DNA from: Polytrichum commune
Lineage: Eukaryota; Streptophyta; Polytrichopsida; Polytrichales; Polytrichaceae
DNA length: 64,000 bases
Assembly (NCBI GenBank): GCA_950295325.1
Contig: OX485806.1
Coordinates: forward strand, 41,168,001 to 41,232,000
Direction of reading: 5' to 3'
Every line of letters starts with the position of its first letter. Within the stretch, counting starts at the first letter, position 1. The notes below the pieces were generated by a model. The model was not told the origin of the DNA and ran no database searches. It worked only from the letters and a program-made list of their open reading frames with translations. Shown here in pieces: positions 45,912-56,449 of the stretch. Made by a program: the position numbers and the translations under genes.

Positions 45912-46264
45912 TGTAACGTACCTCATTAAATTGTTCATAAAAAATAAACAAAACATTTTTTGACAAGAGGCTCACCTCCCAACCTGGAGACACACACAAA
46001 ACATAACATGTGTTCTCCTTCCCCTAAGCCCAATATGTACATAGTCTCCATAAGATATTTTTGGAAGTCTCAAGTCTTTCTATATGTAGTTTGAAGCCTC
46101 CTTATCTATATGCGTATACCATTTTCACTTTGCTTTACATAGATAAGAGTCATCCAATTGCTCGTCCCTTGACTTTTCATCCATCCATGCTTCTTAGTCT
46201 TGGACATTCATCCTTGTGATTTATTTTCATCCTCAACAATACATTTCCAAGTTAGTCAATTACA
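45912..46264 (-). repeat. 5' LTR of the Ty3 element
   Basis: The partner of 41003-41346. The divergence between them, visible at a glance as roughly one base in ten, indicates an insertion that is not recent. Confidence 0.95.
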
Positions 46265-48072
46265 CTTCCGGAGATTTCAAATTACCTCAAACTCCATACC
46301 AATGGCAAACCGCTCAATGGCCGCTCGGTCACAACCCTCACCATCGTAGCACAACCCAAACATACTACAAATTCATGAAGCCCTACCCAAACACACGATT
46401 TGTGTTCGTCACGATTGCCTTTTTTTGCAACAAGGGAAATCCTATTGACCAAGGGTTTCCCCCTCGATGGTATTTTATTCCTTACCAATGTCACAAGCCC
46501 AACGGATCAAAAAGAAGGCATCACCACCAAATCCACTCGTTGTGCACAAAGGAGTTAAACATTTGCTATGCCCAAGACCCCATCTAAACAACTCTTCACA
46601 CCCTCATGGGAGAAAGTAATATTATTGACATAAACATCAAAAAGCCACAGGTGATGTCCTTAACCATCATGATGGCATAGGATTCATCCAATGTCTTGAC
46701 ATGGTAACCTACACTATGTGGCACAACGGTTGACACATCCCCCTCCTAGGAAAGGTTGTGGACTTCATTCCCCATGGCCTCAACCTCGACAAAGCATGGC
46801 CCAACACACAAGCCAAGGCTATGGGATGTACCTTCATCCGCCAAGCAATGGCTCACATAGTGGAGTTGTGAATCCACCAATCCCCCCCCCCCCCAACTTC
46901 ACGGGCATTTCCATAACATCCATACATGAGACCATCCACACTAAAAGGGAGAAATAGTGCCTGAGACTAGATAACAAATATGCCACCCTTCAAGCCAACT
47001 ATATCTCTAGCATCACATCTGAGCTACTAGCCTTGGAAGCCCGCACAAGAGAGGACGCTTTTACCCGTAACATTGAGGCACTAGCTAGGCTTAGCAAAAT
47101 GTCACTCGCATTCCGGACATTCACGGCCCATATGGATGGCACCATAGACAAAGTCCGCCTAATAGCCAATATAATAGTCCCCACCTCCCCCACACACATA
47201 CACACAATGTCAAACCACACACCATGTCATGTTTAGTATCAATAAGCCTCGTTGGAATTGCTCTATGCTTAGAGTTTGCACCTCCTTGAGCATTGATATG
47301 AAGTTGATTTTTTCTTGTGAACTCACCTCCCCGCACTCTAACACAAACTCTATGCTTTCACCTCAGTACCACTAGAACACACAAAAATCCCACCCCACCC
47401 ACATTAGCTTGCCCACCACCTATCTATTACCAACATAACAACCCACCGCCTACTATTGGCCCAATCCATACAACCATCAACACACCAATCCGCCCATGCA
47501 AGACCCACATCATCATATTTATGATCACAACATATCACACCCTCAATCAAATGCCCATACACACCACCTTTCTAAACATATGTTTTCTATCCTTCCTCCA
47601 TACTCCTCCAATTACTCTACACCCATCCCAAACACTATCACAAAATCACACCAAAATAATTCTACCAATATGTATATACCACCAACATGAAGTATATACT
47701 TATCATCTATGGACACATCCATCCCAACCCCGGCCCCCCTCCGTATGTGCAACTTCCCAAACTCATGCACACACCCCATAACCAATACTTCATCAAAGGC
47801 ACTACCATCCTTAAAGACAAATTCACATACCTAACCGAACTCTTCCAAACATACACTAATCCCTCACCTCACCAACCAATGCACATTGATCTTCGTGGGC
47901 ATTGTCAAGCACCACAAAATTACCCCACACCTTTGCTTTATCACAACTCTTAGCCAAACCCGCCACACATGCAATGAACTCCTCACTGCCCAAACAAACC
48001 CACATTATGCCACAATATTACAACAATTGGTCCCACACTGCCCAACCCGCTCATGCATTGCCAAGGACATGC

Positions 48073-48075
<3 letters not shown>
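46265..48075 (+). mobile_element. A/C-rich old retroelement, middle segment
   Basis: This resumes the element cut by the Ty3 insertion. The reading EISNYLKLHTNGKPLNGRSV follows directly in phase. Further on come a coiled-coil-like stretch (46960-47180: LQANYISSITSELLALEART, RNIEALARLSKMSLAFRTF) and a Pro/His-rich region. From 47687 a frame begins MKYILIIYGHIHPNPGPPPY, containing a 2A-like NPGP. It reads on to KDMR at 48075, where a LINE insertion breaks it. The family is not identified. The plan resembles a non-LTR element ORF1 followed by the ORF2 start. Confidence 0.5.
47687..48075 (+). pseudogene. ORF start with a 2A-like motif (GHIHPNPGP)
   Basis: The frame from 47687 contains the string HPNPGPP at residues 12-18. 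Ribosome-skipping 2A peptides end in D-(V/I)-E-x-NPG-P, and similar GDIHPNPGP strings are known near the ORF2 start of several non-LTR retrotransposons. Here the usual Asp is His, so activity is doubtful. A frameshift near 47890 moves the reading to TPHLCFITTLSQTRHTCNEL and TRSCIAKDMR, which continues at 49139. Confidence 0.4.

Positions 48076-48121
<46 letters not shown>
48075..48121. repeat. (GA)n tract, tail of the LINE insertion
   Basis: A pure GA run of about 46 bp separates the left target duplication from the LINE 3' UTR. Confidence 0.9.
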
Positions 48122-48122
<1 letters not shown>

Positions 48123-49127
48123 GTTGACCCTGGTAGGATCAGCATGATTGAAATGCCCGTTCGACCCACCCTTGATATTATGTCCACTGGACATAATATC
48201 AGTGGTGCAGGACTACTAACCCCTCTTGGGGTGGGCACTATAGAGAATGGGGTGACCAAGTTGGCCATGTGTTAGTGCGGTTGTAGTGCTTGTAGGGGGC
48301 AAAGGTTATAACTTTGTAGGGTGGATGTTGGGTTATGGGCCTTTCATTAGTTTATTGTGATATCTTTTATTTATTGGTTGGCGAGTGTTTTGGGTGATGT
48401 TATGGTATTTGTGTGTCGAGTGGTATTGGCTCATTATTTTCTATCCTTCTTTTGTGCAGAATTATGGACATAGCATATTGTATAGCGATGACATTAATTG
48501 CCTCAAATGTGTTCTTGATGCTCTGCTTAGGGATTTTAAATGTTGTTTCAATGTTTTCCATAGAGGGGATATGTGTGGCAGCCCTAGTGCTTGCAGTGAT
48601 GACAATTAGTGGGTCTATCTTCCAACCTTTGTTGGCAATATTGTCTATTAATGGCTTATATTTTCTATTTTACGGTTTATAGTTTCATCCGGTATTCTAT
48701 CGTTACAGTATGTAAATTCAATGAATTGTATTGTTAGGTTGTCATTAGGTTCTATTGGGGGTGAGGACCGATATGGTAGACCTTTCACACATAAAAGATC
48801 TGGTTTGAATCTGGCATTACAATGGCATCTTTGTTGGCCACATACACACGGTAATATCCATGAAGGGACCGTGTTTTCTGGGGGGTCATTATTGAATGTT
48901 CATGCATTATGAGAATATAACATCTTGACTTTTTTGATGATACTATAAGTTTTCTTAATTCCCATACTGCTTTGTTGTGTCTTTTGGTACGGAGGGCATG
49001 AATGTGGTGTTGTTTGCATTTTAGAAGTACATGCAACCATGCATCTGGGTCTGTTGAGTCACATATGGGGCATGTAATTGATGGAAAAGCTTCTCTTCTG
49101 AAGAACAGTTGTTTCCTGGCATTTCCC
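48076..49127 (-). mobile_element. 5'-truncated LINE insertion with (CT)n tail and 11-bp target duplication
   Basis: The unit is flanked by ggacatgcgca on both sides (48065-48075 and 49128-49138). On the minus strand it starts within coding sequence and ends in a (CT)n tract (48121-48076). Truncated 5' end, simple-sequence tail and variable-length duplication are the marks of target-primed LINE insertion. The 3' UTR contains a perfect 12-bp-stem hairpin (48174-48200) and a second stem-loop (48219-48232), possible recognition structures for the reverse transcriptase. The host frame resumes in phase at 49139. Confidence 0.85.
48785..49127 (-). pseudogene. C-terminal end of LINE ORF2 (zinc-binding tail)
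   Basis: The protein reads FPSITCPICDSTDPDAWLHV then LLKCKQHHIHALRTKRHNKA and VWELRKLIVSSKKSRCYIL. CPIC...H...C followed by HIHALRTKRHNKAVWELRK is the zinc-binding tail after the reverse transcriptase domain of a plant LINE family. Only this tail was copied, so the insertion was never able to transpose. Confidence 0.8.
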
Positions 49128-49138
49128 GGACATGCGCA

Positions 49139-49314
49139 CATTATCCTTGCACAATGAACACCTTCAACCCATACACAAAATCTACAAGTTCATCACGAAT
49201 CAAATCTCACAGCCCCTCACCCCAAATCTCTCATCCATCACCACACTCTTCCCATCTAAGGGGTGGAATATTTTTGTAAAATATTATTCTTTAGCAAGAT
49301 TCACTAGGCATTGA
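49139..49314 (+). pseudogene. A/C-rich old retroelement, downstream segment
   Basis: Starting directly after the right target duplication, the frame TLSLHNEHLQPIHKIYKFIT...LFPSKGWNIFVKYYSLARF continues the reading from 48075 without a phase change and stops at 49312-49314. The family is unknown. Confidence 0.6.
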
Positions 49315-49320
49315 GGCCAT

Positions 49321-51480
49321 GGACAAAAATGTTCTCATGGGCTTGTAGGGGTTAAGGCCAAGCCAATGGGTTGTTTGTTGGTGCTAATGTATTAGATGTT
49401 GTAGCAAGATACTCTATTCATGAATAGCATGGGGAAACATGTGACACTAAAGTGTATGGCAAGAGGTGACAGTGAACTTTATAACTTCATGTATTGTATT
49501 TGGGGGTTGACATGGATAAAGTACTTGAAAGTGAGGACCATGGATTTGACCGCTCCCTGAAAAAACCATGTCACACCAAGCCCAAGGGGAGTCAATGCCT
49601 TCATGTCAAGTTAAATTCCACAATTATTAACTCCATGTGCATTAGTTGCATGATGATTCCGGGTCAAGTAATAAACTACTAAGGTATGTAGACCTAATGT
49701 GGTCATTGACCTCAAATGATTTCTAGCATATAAGTACATATCCAAGTCTAAAATGTACATAGTTGAAAGAAATCATTTAAAAAATCAATGAGCACTATAT
49801 TCACTTTGACTCCAATAACAACAAGTCCAATGATCATGTTCCTCATTTGGATTTGCTAATGTAATCATGTAAAAAAATTGGATTCTTAAACCCATGTATA
49901 CTAGTTGGAATGCTAGAAGTGTCCACTTTAGGTATGATACCTTATGGTGGCTTATCTATATTTGACTTAATACCCACAAATAGGCTTCCAGGTCTCTAAC
50001 CTTGTCCATTCATGTCCAGCCATGGAGACACTTATTAATAAACATAATTGGTTGCTAATCCAAGTGGAGAGCTCTTCAAGCAATTCCCATATGGTTTTTA
50101 ATGCACACAAAGCATTTCACCATAACCTTGTCCATCAGTAGCCTGACAATCACCCATGAGTAGAAGGAGATCTTGCTATCAAACTGTAAAATTGGAAGTC
50201 ATTAGATGAGGTGATAGAAACGATTGCAACTCTCATAAAGTATTTTAATAAATGCACTTTCACGGAATCTTTTAGCTTAGTCAGCAACTTCTCAGCTTGT
50301 GCTTCTGCTTTGCTTAACAGTGTCTTAGACAGTGGATGTTTAAATGATCAGTTTAAAGACCACACACCAGGGTACAAACCCAAGCTGACGGCACAACACT
50401 GAGAGCACTTCCAACCAGACGACTCCCCATAACCGCAGAAATTCGTAGCACATTTTTAAAACTTTGCCACATGAATGAAGCATTCTAAGGGATGGAAGAC
50501 GCTAAAGGAATGCACTCTACAGTAACAGAACACACTGTCAGTGTGTATACAAGTGACATTCCACATTATGAAGAACAATATTGTAGAAACATTCTTGAAA
50601 TTGTTGATAGCATAGACGCTGTCAAAAGAACTGGAAAGCCGCTGAAGCTTCTTCAAATTCAAAAATGTTCAGAGAAACCAAGTCTGTAGAATAAGGCATC
50701 GTATGCAGATTTCCTTAAAGATAATTTGGCTGTTTGCTCCACAGATGAGAGAAGCCAACATCCAAAACCACTCTAACAGACCATTCAACAACATGAGATC
50801 AAAATGATAATATACGGACCGCTGCAATTCTAATACATACAAATGTAGAAATTTGTTGCACCAAAACATATAAGTTGATGACTAGTTGACCGATTTGATC
50901 TAGACAAACATTTATAAGAGATGCAAACACCGAGGATCTTTGGTGAACCTTCAATTGCCAAAAACATAAATCTTCCGTGATACATTGGTATACAATAAAT
51001 GGGAAGAGGTGGAATTCATCCTCATTCACCAAATCAAGCTGACAACAGTTGCAAGGAAATGATTTCATGTATCTGAGAAATACTTGCAATAATATACCAG
51101 GTACCAGGAGGCTGCAAAAATCTCGGAGAAAACTTCGCAGATGTCTAACTTGGTGAACCCAACACACCATTCTTGTAATTTCTACTTGCAGAAATTGCCT
51201 TCAAAAGGCACGAGAGTCGGTGTTAGATATCTATGCAGTCAGTGAGGATAGTGGAGAAGATTGGACACAACACCAATCTCTGAAAGTTGTAAGTTCGTAC
51301 TGAATCTTTAGTATGGCAGGTTGAAGTGCAAAAAGATGGGTGTTACCATGCAGGATAACTGTTTGATGTGCATTGTTCCGGCCCTGCTTCACTCCGGAAC
51401 TTGAATAGGCAATCTACTGAAATTGGGGAATTCCATGGTATCTCTAGAAATTTGATAAACTGATGGAAAATATCAGCTAA
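49321..51480. other. Intergenic DNA, no gene recognised
   Basis: AT-rich up to about 50150, then more balanced in composition. Short open stretches at 50492-50689 (+) and 50799-51170 (-) have no recognisable motif. The part beyond about 51400 may be helicase 3' UTR. Confidence 0.4.
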
Positions 51481-51718
51481 CTAAAAATAAGAACCTAAAC
51501 ATCAGCAAGGGGTGTCCCTCAAGACAGCTGATTGATGCCGTCGCTTTTAAGAGACCCGTTGTGCAGAGGAGGATGGGCCTGATGTAGTACCTTAATACAT
51601 ACAGGTTGGCACGGAATTCATCTGTGAAGATTGCTCCGGTTGACATGAATGTCATCGAGAATTTTTAGCAGCCATGCACCACCATCTCCATACTGGAGAG
51701 GCAAGCTGATGATATCTT

Positions 51719-53386
51719 CTACTCATCGTCTGAGTCGCCAAACGTAATTTTGGTGGCCTTTCCAGAATCTGCACCAATCTCCTTAAAGTGAGCACCGTAG
51801 AGCTTAGATTCTTTCTTCTTGACATGGGTACCAAACTTGAGAAGCTCCTCAGGAACAGTTTGGCCTGCCTCTCTCAACACATTCACCAACTCTCCTGCTC
51901 GCGCCCGATCAGCTTGAGTGAAGAATGTATGTGCTATACCTTTCCTTCCAGCCCTTCCTGTCCGTCCAATCCGATGTACGTAGTCTTCAGTGGTAAGTGG
52001 AAAACTGTAGTTGATCACATATTCCACATCAGGAATATCCAATCCTCTGGCCGCCACATCCGTTGCAATCAAAAGTGGGTACGTTCCATCCTTAAATGAG
52101 TTCACAGCTTTCGTTCGGTCCGCCTGGCCCTTGTCACCATGCACCGCCGAGACTTTCCATCCCCTCCTCTGCAATGCAGTCTCAACACGCGCAGCCTCCT
52201 TCTTATACAACACAAACACCAACACTCGGTTGGTCCGACTTTTATGATACTTTTGAAGCAAGGTTTCCAGCCGGGCATCACGCGCTCTGTCTTCCAAAAC
52301 CTCAACAATCTGAGTTACATCATGGTTCGCAGCCAAATCCTGTGAACCCACCATAACCTTCACAGGGCTTACATCATTCATAAACTCAAGCGCCATCTGG
52401 TTCACTTGCATAGGCCAAGTTGCACTAAACATCACTGTCTGCCGAACTTTACAACATTTACCCACAATAGCTCGAATTGCAGGCTCAAACCCTAAATCCA
52501 ACATACGATCTGCCTCGTCCAAAACCAAGTACGAAACTTCCCCCAGTGTGCAAATCCCCTCCTCCATGAGATCCTGAAGCCTTCCCGGAGTAGCCACCAC
52601 AATTCTTCCGCCTGCCCTTAATGCGGCTCTTTGAGGCCCCTTCGATGTACCCCCATAGATACATGCAATCTTAACCCCACAATGTCCCCCTGCTTCCTCC
52701 AACACATCTGCAATTTGCTGCACAAGCTCCCTTGTAGGCGCAAGCACAAGACACAGAGGAACAGGCTTCTCCCCCTTCTTCTTCTTCTCCACTGTATCCA
52801 ACACGTGTTTCATAGCTGGAATCCCAAAGGCTAATGTCTTCCCTGAGCCTGTTGCCGCTATACCTATCAAGTCACGCCCCGCAAGAAGAAACGGCCATGC
52901 GTGTCCTTGAATTGGCGATGGCTTCTCGAACCCCGCACAACACTCCAATACATTTGCGGGCACTCCATCCAGTTTAAACGTCTCCAATTTCTTAAACTTC
53001 GGATCATCGCTGCCGCTCCCGGTGACTACCACACATAGCTTCTCACTTCCTCCCACTTCAGCTGATGAAACCCTAACCTTGAGGTTTTCACCACTCCCAT
53101 CCCCGCTCTTCTGTTTCTTCTTCTTCCTCGCTTCCTCCTTGCCTTCTTCCGGAACGCCCTCGACCTCTTCCTTCTCTACAACCTTGTTCTTCTTCTTCTT
53201 CTTCTTCTCCTTATTCTTAGCTGGGCTTTGTTGTTCTTCTCCTTCTTCAGAGACCCCGGTTGCCGTTGCGGCTGCGGCTGCCGCTGCTTCTGCCTCCCTC
53301 TCTGCTCGCTTTTTCTTCTTGCGTTCTTTCTTCTCTTGTGCCGCCGTTGTTGATGCCTCCATCATGTTGTTGCCTAATGCACCCAT
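51719..53386 (-). CDS. RH5: DEAD-box ATP-dependent RNA helicase, RH5 type (Dbp3 group)
   Basis: A nucleolar RNA helicase of the group including plant RH5 (STRS1) and yeast Dbp3, which acts in ribosome biogenesis. In plants RH5 is also tied to stress responses. The single uninterrupted frame has 555 residues. The N terminus (15-95) is a Lys/Glu-rich disordered tail with several Lys runs. Helicase motifs are complete: Q motif F153..Q160, motif I ATGSGKT (178-184), Ia APTREL (216-221), TPGR (266-269), DEAD (290-293), SAT (321-323), ARGLDIP (446-452) and HRIGRTGR (471-478). The end LLKFGTHVKKKESKLYGAHF...KATKITFGDSDDE is diagnostic of RH5. The first ATG is used, with M8 and M9 as alternatives. 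A diverged copy of its upstream region lies at 53937-54090. Confidence 0.95.
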   Translation of the reverse strand: MGALGNNMMEASTTAAQEKKERKKKKRAEREAEAAAAAAATATGVSEEGEEQQSPAKNKEKKKKKKNKVVEKEEVEGVPEEGKEEARKKKKQKSGDGSGENLKVRVSSAEVGGSEKLCVVVTGSGSDDPKFKKLETFKLDGVPANVLECCAGFEKPSPIQGHAWPFLLAGRDLIGIAATGSGKTLAFGIPAMKHVLDTVEKKKKGEKPVPLCLVLAPTRELVQQIADVLEEAGGHCGVKIACIYGGTSKGPQRAALRAGGRIVVATPGRLQDLMEEGICTLGEVSYLVLDEADRMLDLGFEPAIRAIVGKCCKVRQTVMFSATWPMQVNQMALEFMNDVSPVKVMVGSQDLAANHDVTQIVEVLEDRARDARLETLLQKYHKSRTNRVLVFVLYKKEAARVETALQRRGWKVSAVHGDKGQADRTKAVNSFKDGTYPLLIATDVAARGLDIPDVEYVINYSFPLTTEDYVHRIGRTGRAGRKGIAHTFFTQADRARAGELVNVLREAGQTVPEELLKFGTHVKKKESKLYGAHFKEIGADSGKATKITFGDSDDE

Positions 53387-53640
53387 TGCTTGCTTTGATT
53401 TGATGGTGCTTTGCTTATTGTTTGTGCTGCGTGCGTCCCTCTACGGTCGGTCGATCTGCTCGGCCGAGAAACTCCGAGAGAGAGTTTCGTGCCGGTGCAG
53501 AGGAGCCGCGAGGGGAATAGAGAAAGGGAGCCCTGGAGGAGCTGGGGAAAGCTTGGCTGCGGCGGTGGAGGTGTCCAGTTGACCTAATATTATTATTATA
53601 TTATTGTCGCCTTTTAATTCTAATTCAGCTTTGCTAGTAA
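53387..53640 (-). promoter_or_regulatory. Helicase 5' UTR and promoter region
   Basis: The 5' UTR is probably the pyrimidine- and G-rich stretch 53387-53580 as read on the minus strand. The AT-only run at 53586-53606 (taatattattattatattatt) could serve as the TATA region. No transcript evidence is available. Confidence 0.35.
53455..53610. repeat. Helicase upstream region, duplicated at 53937-54090
   Basis: gctcggccgagaaactccga, gagtttcgtgcc, gaggggaatagagaa and agttgacctaatattatta here match ctcggttgagaatctccgag, gagtttcatgtc, gaggggaatagagaag and agttgacctactagtattgt at 53937-54090. It is a tandem duplication with a spacing of about 480 bp, diverged since. Confidence 0.75.
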
Positions 53641-53752
53641 CAATTGAATATCTCACTTTTAGTTTATTTTGTTTTAAATCAGTGTCACGTCATTGGAAAG
53701 ATGAGCTTATAGTCTACCCAAAAAAAAACCTCAATGCATAAGCATGTTGCAT

Positions 53753-53884
53753 AACATTATTCAGATCCATATCAATGTTATGTGGGATTGACAGTATTCC
53801 ATGGAATATTCTTCATGTATGTGGAGAATATTCTATGGAATATTGTTAGTCCCATATAACATTGTTATGGATATGAATAATGTT
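53753..53884. mobile_element. 132-bp near-perfect hairpin MITE upstream of RH5
   Basis: Arms of about 60 bp (aacattattcagatccata... and its inverse ...tatggatatgaataatgtt) surround a loop of only about 10 bases and differ at few positions. Such a structure could be a MITE or, if transcribed, a small-RNA precursor. It sits between the two copies of the helicase upstream region. Confidence 0.8.
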
Positions 53885-54108
53885 GTGTGTCTACCATGTC
53901 CATTCTTCACCCTTGATTTTCTTTTCTCCCTCCTTCAACTCGGTTGAGAATCTCCGAGAATGAGTTTCATGTCAATGCCAAGGAGGGTGAGGGGAATAGA
54001 GAAGAAGGGTGGTCTTCGTAATTGGGAGTCTTCAACTGGAGAAGTCATTTGTGGAAGTGGTGTCAAAAGTTGACCTACTAGTATTGTTATTTTTAAATGC
54101 ACCTTTGT

Positions 54109-54457
54109 TACACTAAATAACCCAATTAGTGAGGGTGGGAAATTAGTGAAAATGATATTAAGTTTCTTTACACAATGAAATTAGTGCCACCAAAAGATCT
54201 ACAAAGCATTTTTATCCCGGCACTTGGCATTATTAACTAAAAGTATAGGCACTTGGCATTATATACTGACAAGCATGTGGCACGTACTAATCACAATCAC
54301 ATGCTAATTTTCTTGAAATCTATGGTAAATGAGCATGTATTCACTCAATGAATAGTGTCACTCAATAAACATTTTAACCAATGGTAATTTTGAGACTTGG
54401 CTTAGATGTGTTTGACTTGGTTCAGTACCACCCTCACTATTTGGAATATTTAGTGTA
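54109..54457. mobile_element. TA-flanked MITE, 349 bp, same end motif as 32824-33201
   Basis: The left end TACACTAAATAACCCAATTA-GTGAGGGTGG and the inverse of the right end TACACTAAATATTCCAAATA-GTGAGGGTGG match over about 30 bp. The CACTAAAT ends inside TA equal those at 32824-33201, so a common family is likely. Inside, cacttggcatta recurs twice. There is no coding capacity. Confidence 0.75.
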
Positions 54458-56027
54458 GTGGACTAAATATTTAGATAACCAATATTTAGATAATATGGGT
54501 TTTGACAAATTCCGGACTAAATTATTGTTGCATGTCCACTTTAATATCTCCGTTATAATGCCAAATGCTTGCACATTGTCCACAATCTTTTAAGATACAA
54601 TCACGTACATTATGGCTAAATGACGAGTTTGAATAACAACACTTGAAGCATGAGTGTTCACATTTATAAAAAAAAATGTTTGCTTATTTCCAACTATTTA
54701 ATGGGGTTTCATTAATTAATCATTATTTGGATGCGTACACCAGAAAGTTCACGTAATCATTCACATATAAAAACACTCATGTGTTCATATGAAAAAAAAT
54801 CTTTAAATAAGGGAAGGGCTCAAAATGCTTCCTTAACATTATCTTCCCTCGATTCCATGTCAATGATGTACTAGGGTTCATCTACAAAGGTTGGATAGGA
54901 ATTGCCATCCTTGGCCGTACACACCTACGACCCAAATTGGGGAGAAGAACTTGCTGAATTGCCATTGTCAATTGTTGCTTTTGCACATCGAGCAATGCAA
55001 CCATGAGAAAGCTCATTGTCACCTATAGCCACACGTGCTCGCATGTTTTCCTACATCCACCTTCATGGAAAGGTTGAACATCAATGTCTTTAACATCCCC
55101 TTCCAAGACGAGTTCCTCATCATCATGAAGAATGACATTGTGTATCTTTCTTTTACCCTATGATCGGGAGCAAATGGTTGGGCGTTGAAATACCTTGTCT
55201 TTGACACACCAACGAGAGTGTCAAAAATCACATTGGAATGTCCTCTATTTTAATGTCATGAGGAGTCATCATGCCCTTTGAAATAGAATTGCCTCCTCAT
55301 ATTAACCAAATATCTAATATGAATATTCACCCCCCCCCCAACAACAATATTCACAAAAGCTTTGAAGTACGTCAAACAAGCCTGAGTCCACTCTTGTGCT
55401 TGAGCACAAGTTGCAGCTTGCATTATGGGAGGCATCTCACAAGAATACACAAGGTAAACATATAAAAAATGCAACAAGTTGTGTAGAATTCCCACCAAAA
55501 ACAACATTGAACACCCCAAGCTCCAAAAATTGTTGCAAGCAAACAAATAATCACATGTTGTCAAAGCAACGGGTGGCTTCTTCCAACCTCCGTAATGGCA
55601 ACAGTCTCACCTACCACTTGTCATCCTACGACAATGTGGCTCCCTACATGCAATGAACTCCCTACACCCCATTACAACCACTGCCCTATTTCCATCGCCA
55701 ACGAATTCCATAGTGGCATGTACGGCTAATAAATATACTCACACACTACTTATTTCCAAACTCATCACAAGTTTAGAATTACTTAAACACTTGTTTTAGG
55801 CCTTTAACAAAAGTCCCATAAATATTTGGAGGAAGAAAATTGACAAGGAAGTATTAATAACAATAATATGATAATACATAAACAATACTAACATAAAGAC
55901 TAATATGTTTTGGCTACATTAACATCAACTTATTGAGCACAATAATGTCACAAATATGACACTTTTTCTCAATGGAAATTAAGAATGCCAAAAAGTTGAC
56001 AAATGAATACAACATCAAATCCATTAG

Positions 56028-56032
<5 letters not shown>
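54458..56032. other. Spacer, no gene recognised
   Basis: Protein-like but unassignable open stretches lie at 55019-55231 (-) and 55256-55564 (-). A C12 run lies at 55330-55341. The sequence is otherwise AT-rich. Confidence 0.4.

Positions 56033-56072
<40 letters not shown>
56033..56072. repeat. (GA)n microsatellite
   Basis: A pure GA run of about 40 bp in AT-rich DNA. The following sequence does not match the LINE 3' end found at 48122, so it is not evidently a LINE tail. Confidence 0.9.
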
Positions 56073-56449
56073 CCATACTCTAGTAAATAAAAAATAAAGT
56101 TTGCAATTGATGGGCCATGAAGCTTACTAATAAGATGGAGCATGTTCTATGTTTTAATTTCTACCTTTATTTCCATGTGATTGTGACAAAGAATTTGGCA
56201 TCACCAAATCATTTAACGATGCATTTGGCATTCAACTTCAAGTTTATGAGGATATTGAAAAAATATATAAGTTTTATTGTGGGTTCTATACCTAAATTTG
56301 CAGTATTTGACAATATACTATAGTAAATCAATCATCACCATAGGTTGGTACATATATTGCTACCGTGGTGTGCACAAGAGTTTTTATTTGCGTGTTTGTG
56401 GATGGCAATTTCACTGCTCACCTAATGTCATTGAAAGTAAGGTGCTACA

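Larger units (their letters stand above)
41003..46264 (-). mobile_element. Complete but dead Ty3/Gypsy chromovirus retrotransposon
   Basis: Two LTRs of 344 and 353 bp (41003-41346 and 45912-46264) start TGTAACGTAC and end ATTACA. The 5-bp flanks are cttct and cttcc, a target duplication with one change. Reading on the minus strand, a primer site similar to initiator tRNA-Met (TGGTATAAGAG, 45907-45897) directly follows the 5' LTR. A purine tract (GAGAGGGGAAGAA, 41359-41347) precedes the 3' LTR. Gag, protease, reverse transcriptase, RNase H, integrase and chromodomain relics appear in that order. Stops and frameshifts occur throughout, so it cannot transpose by itself. Confidence 0.95.

Noticed and set aside
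53022-53582. 186-residue plus-strand frame opposite the helicase N terminus
   Set aside because: It is a Ser/Phe/Leu-rich antisense image of the Lys/Glu-rich tail of RH5.
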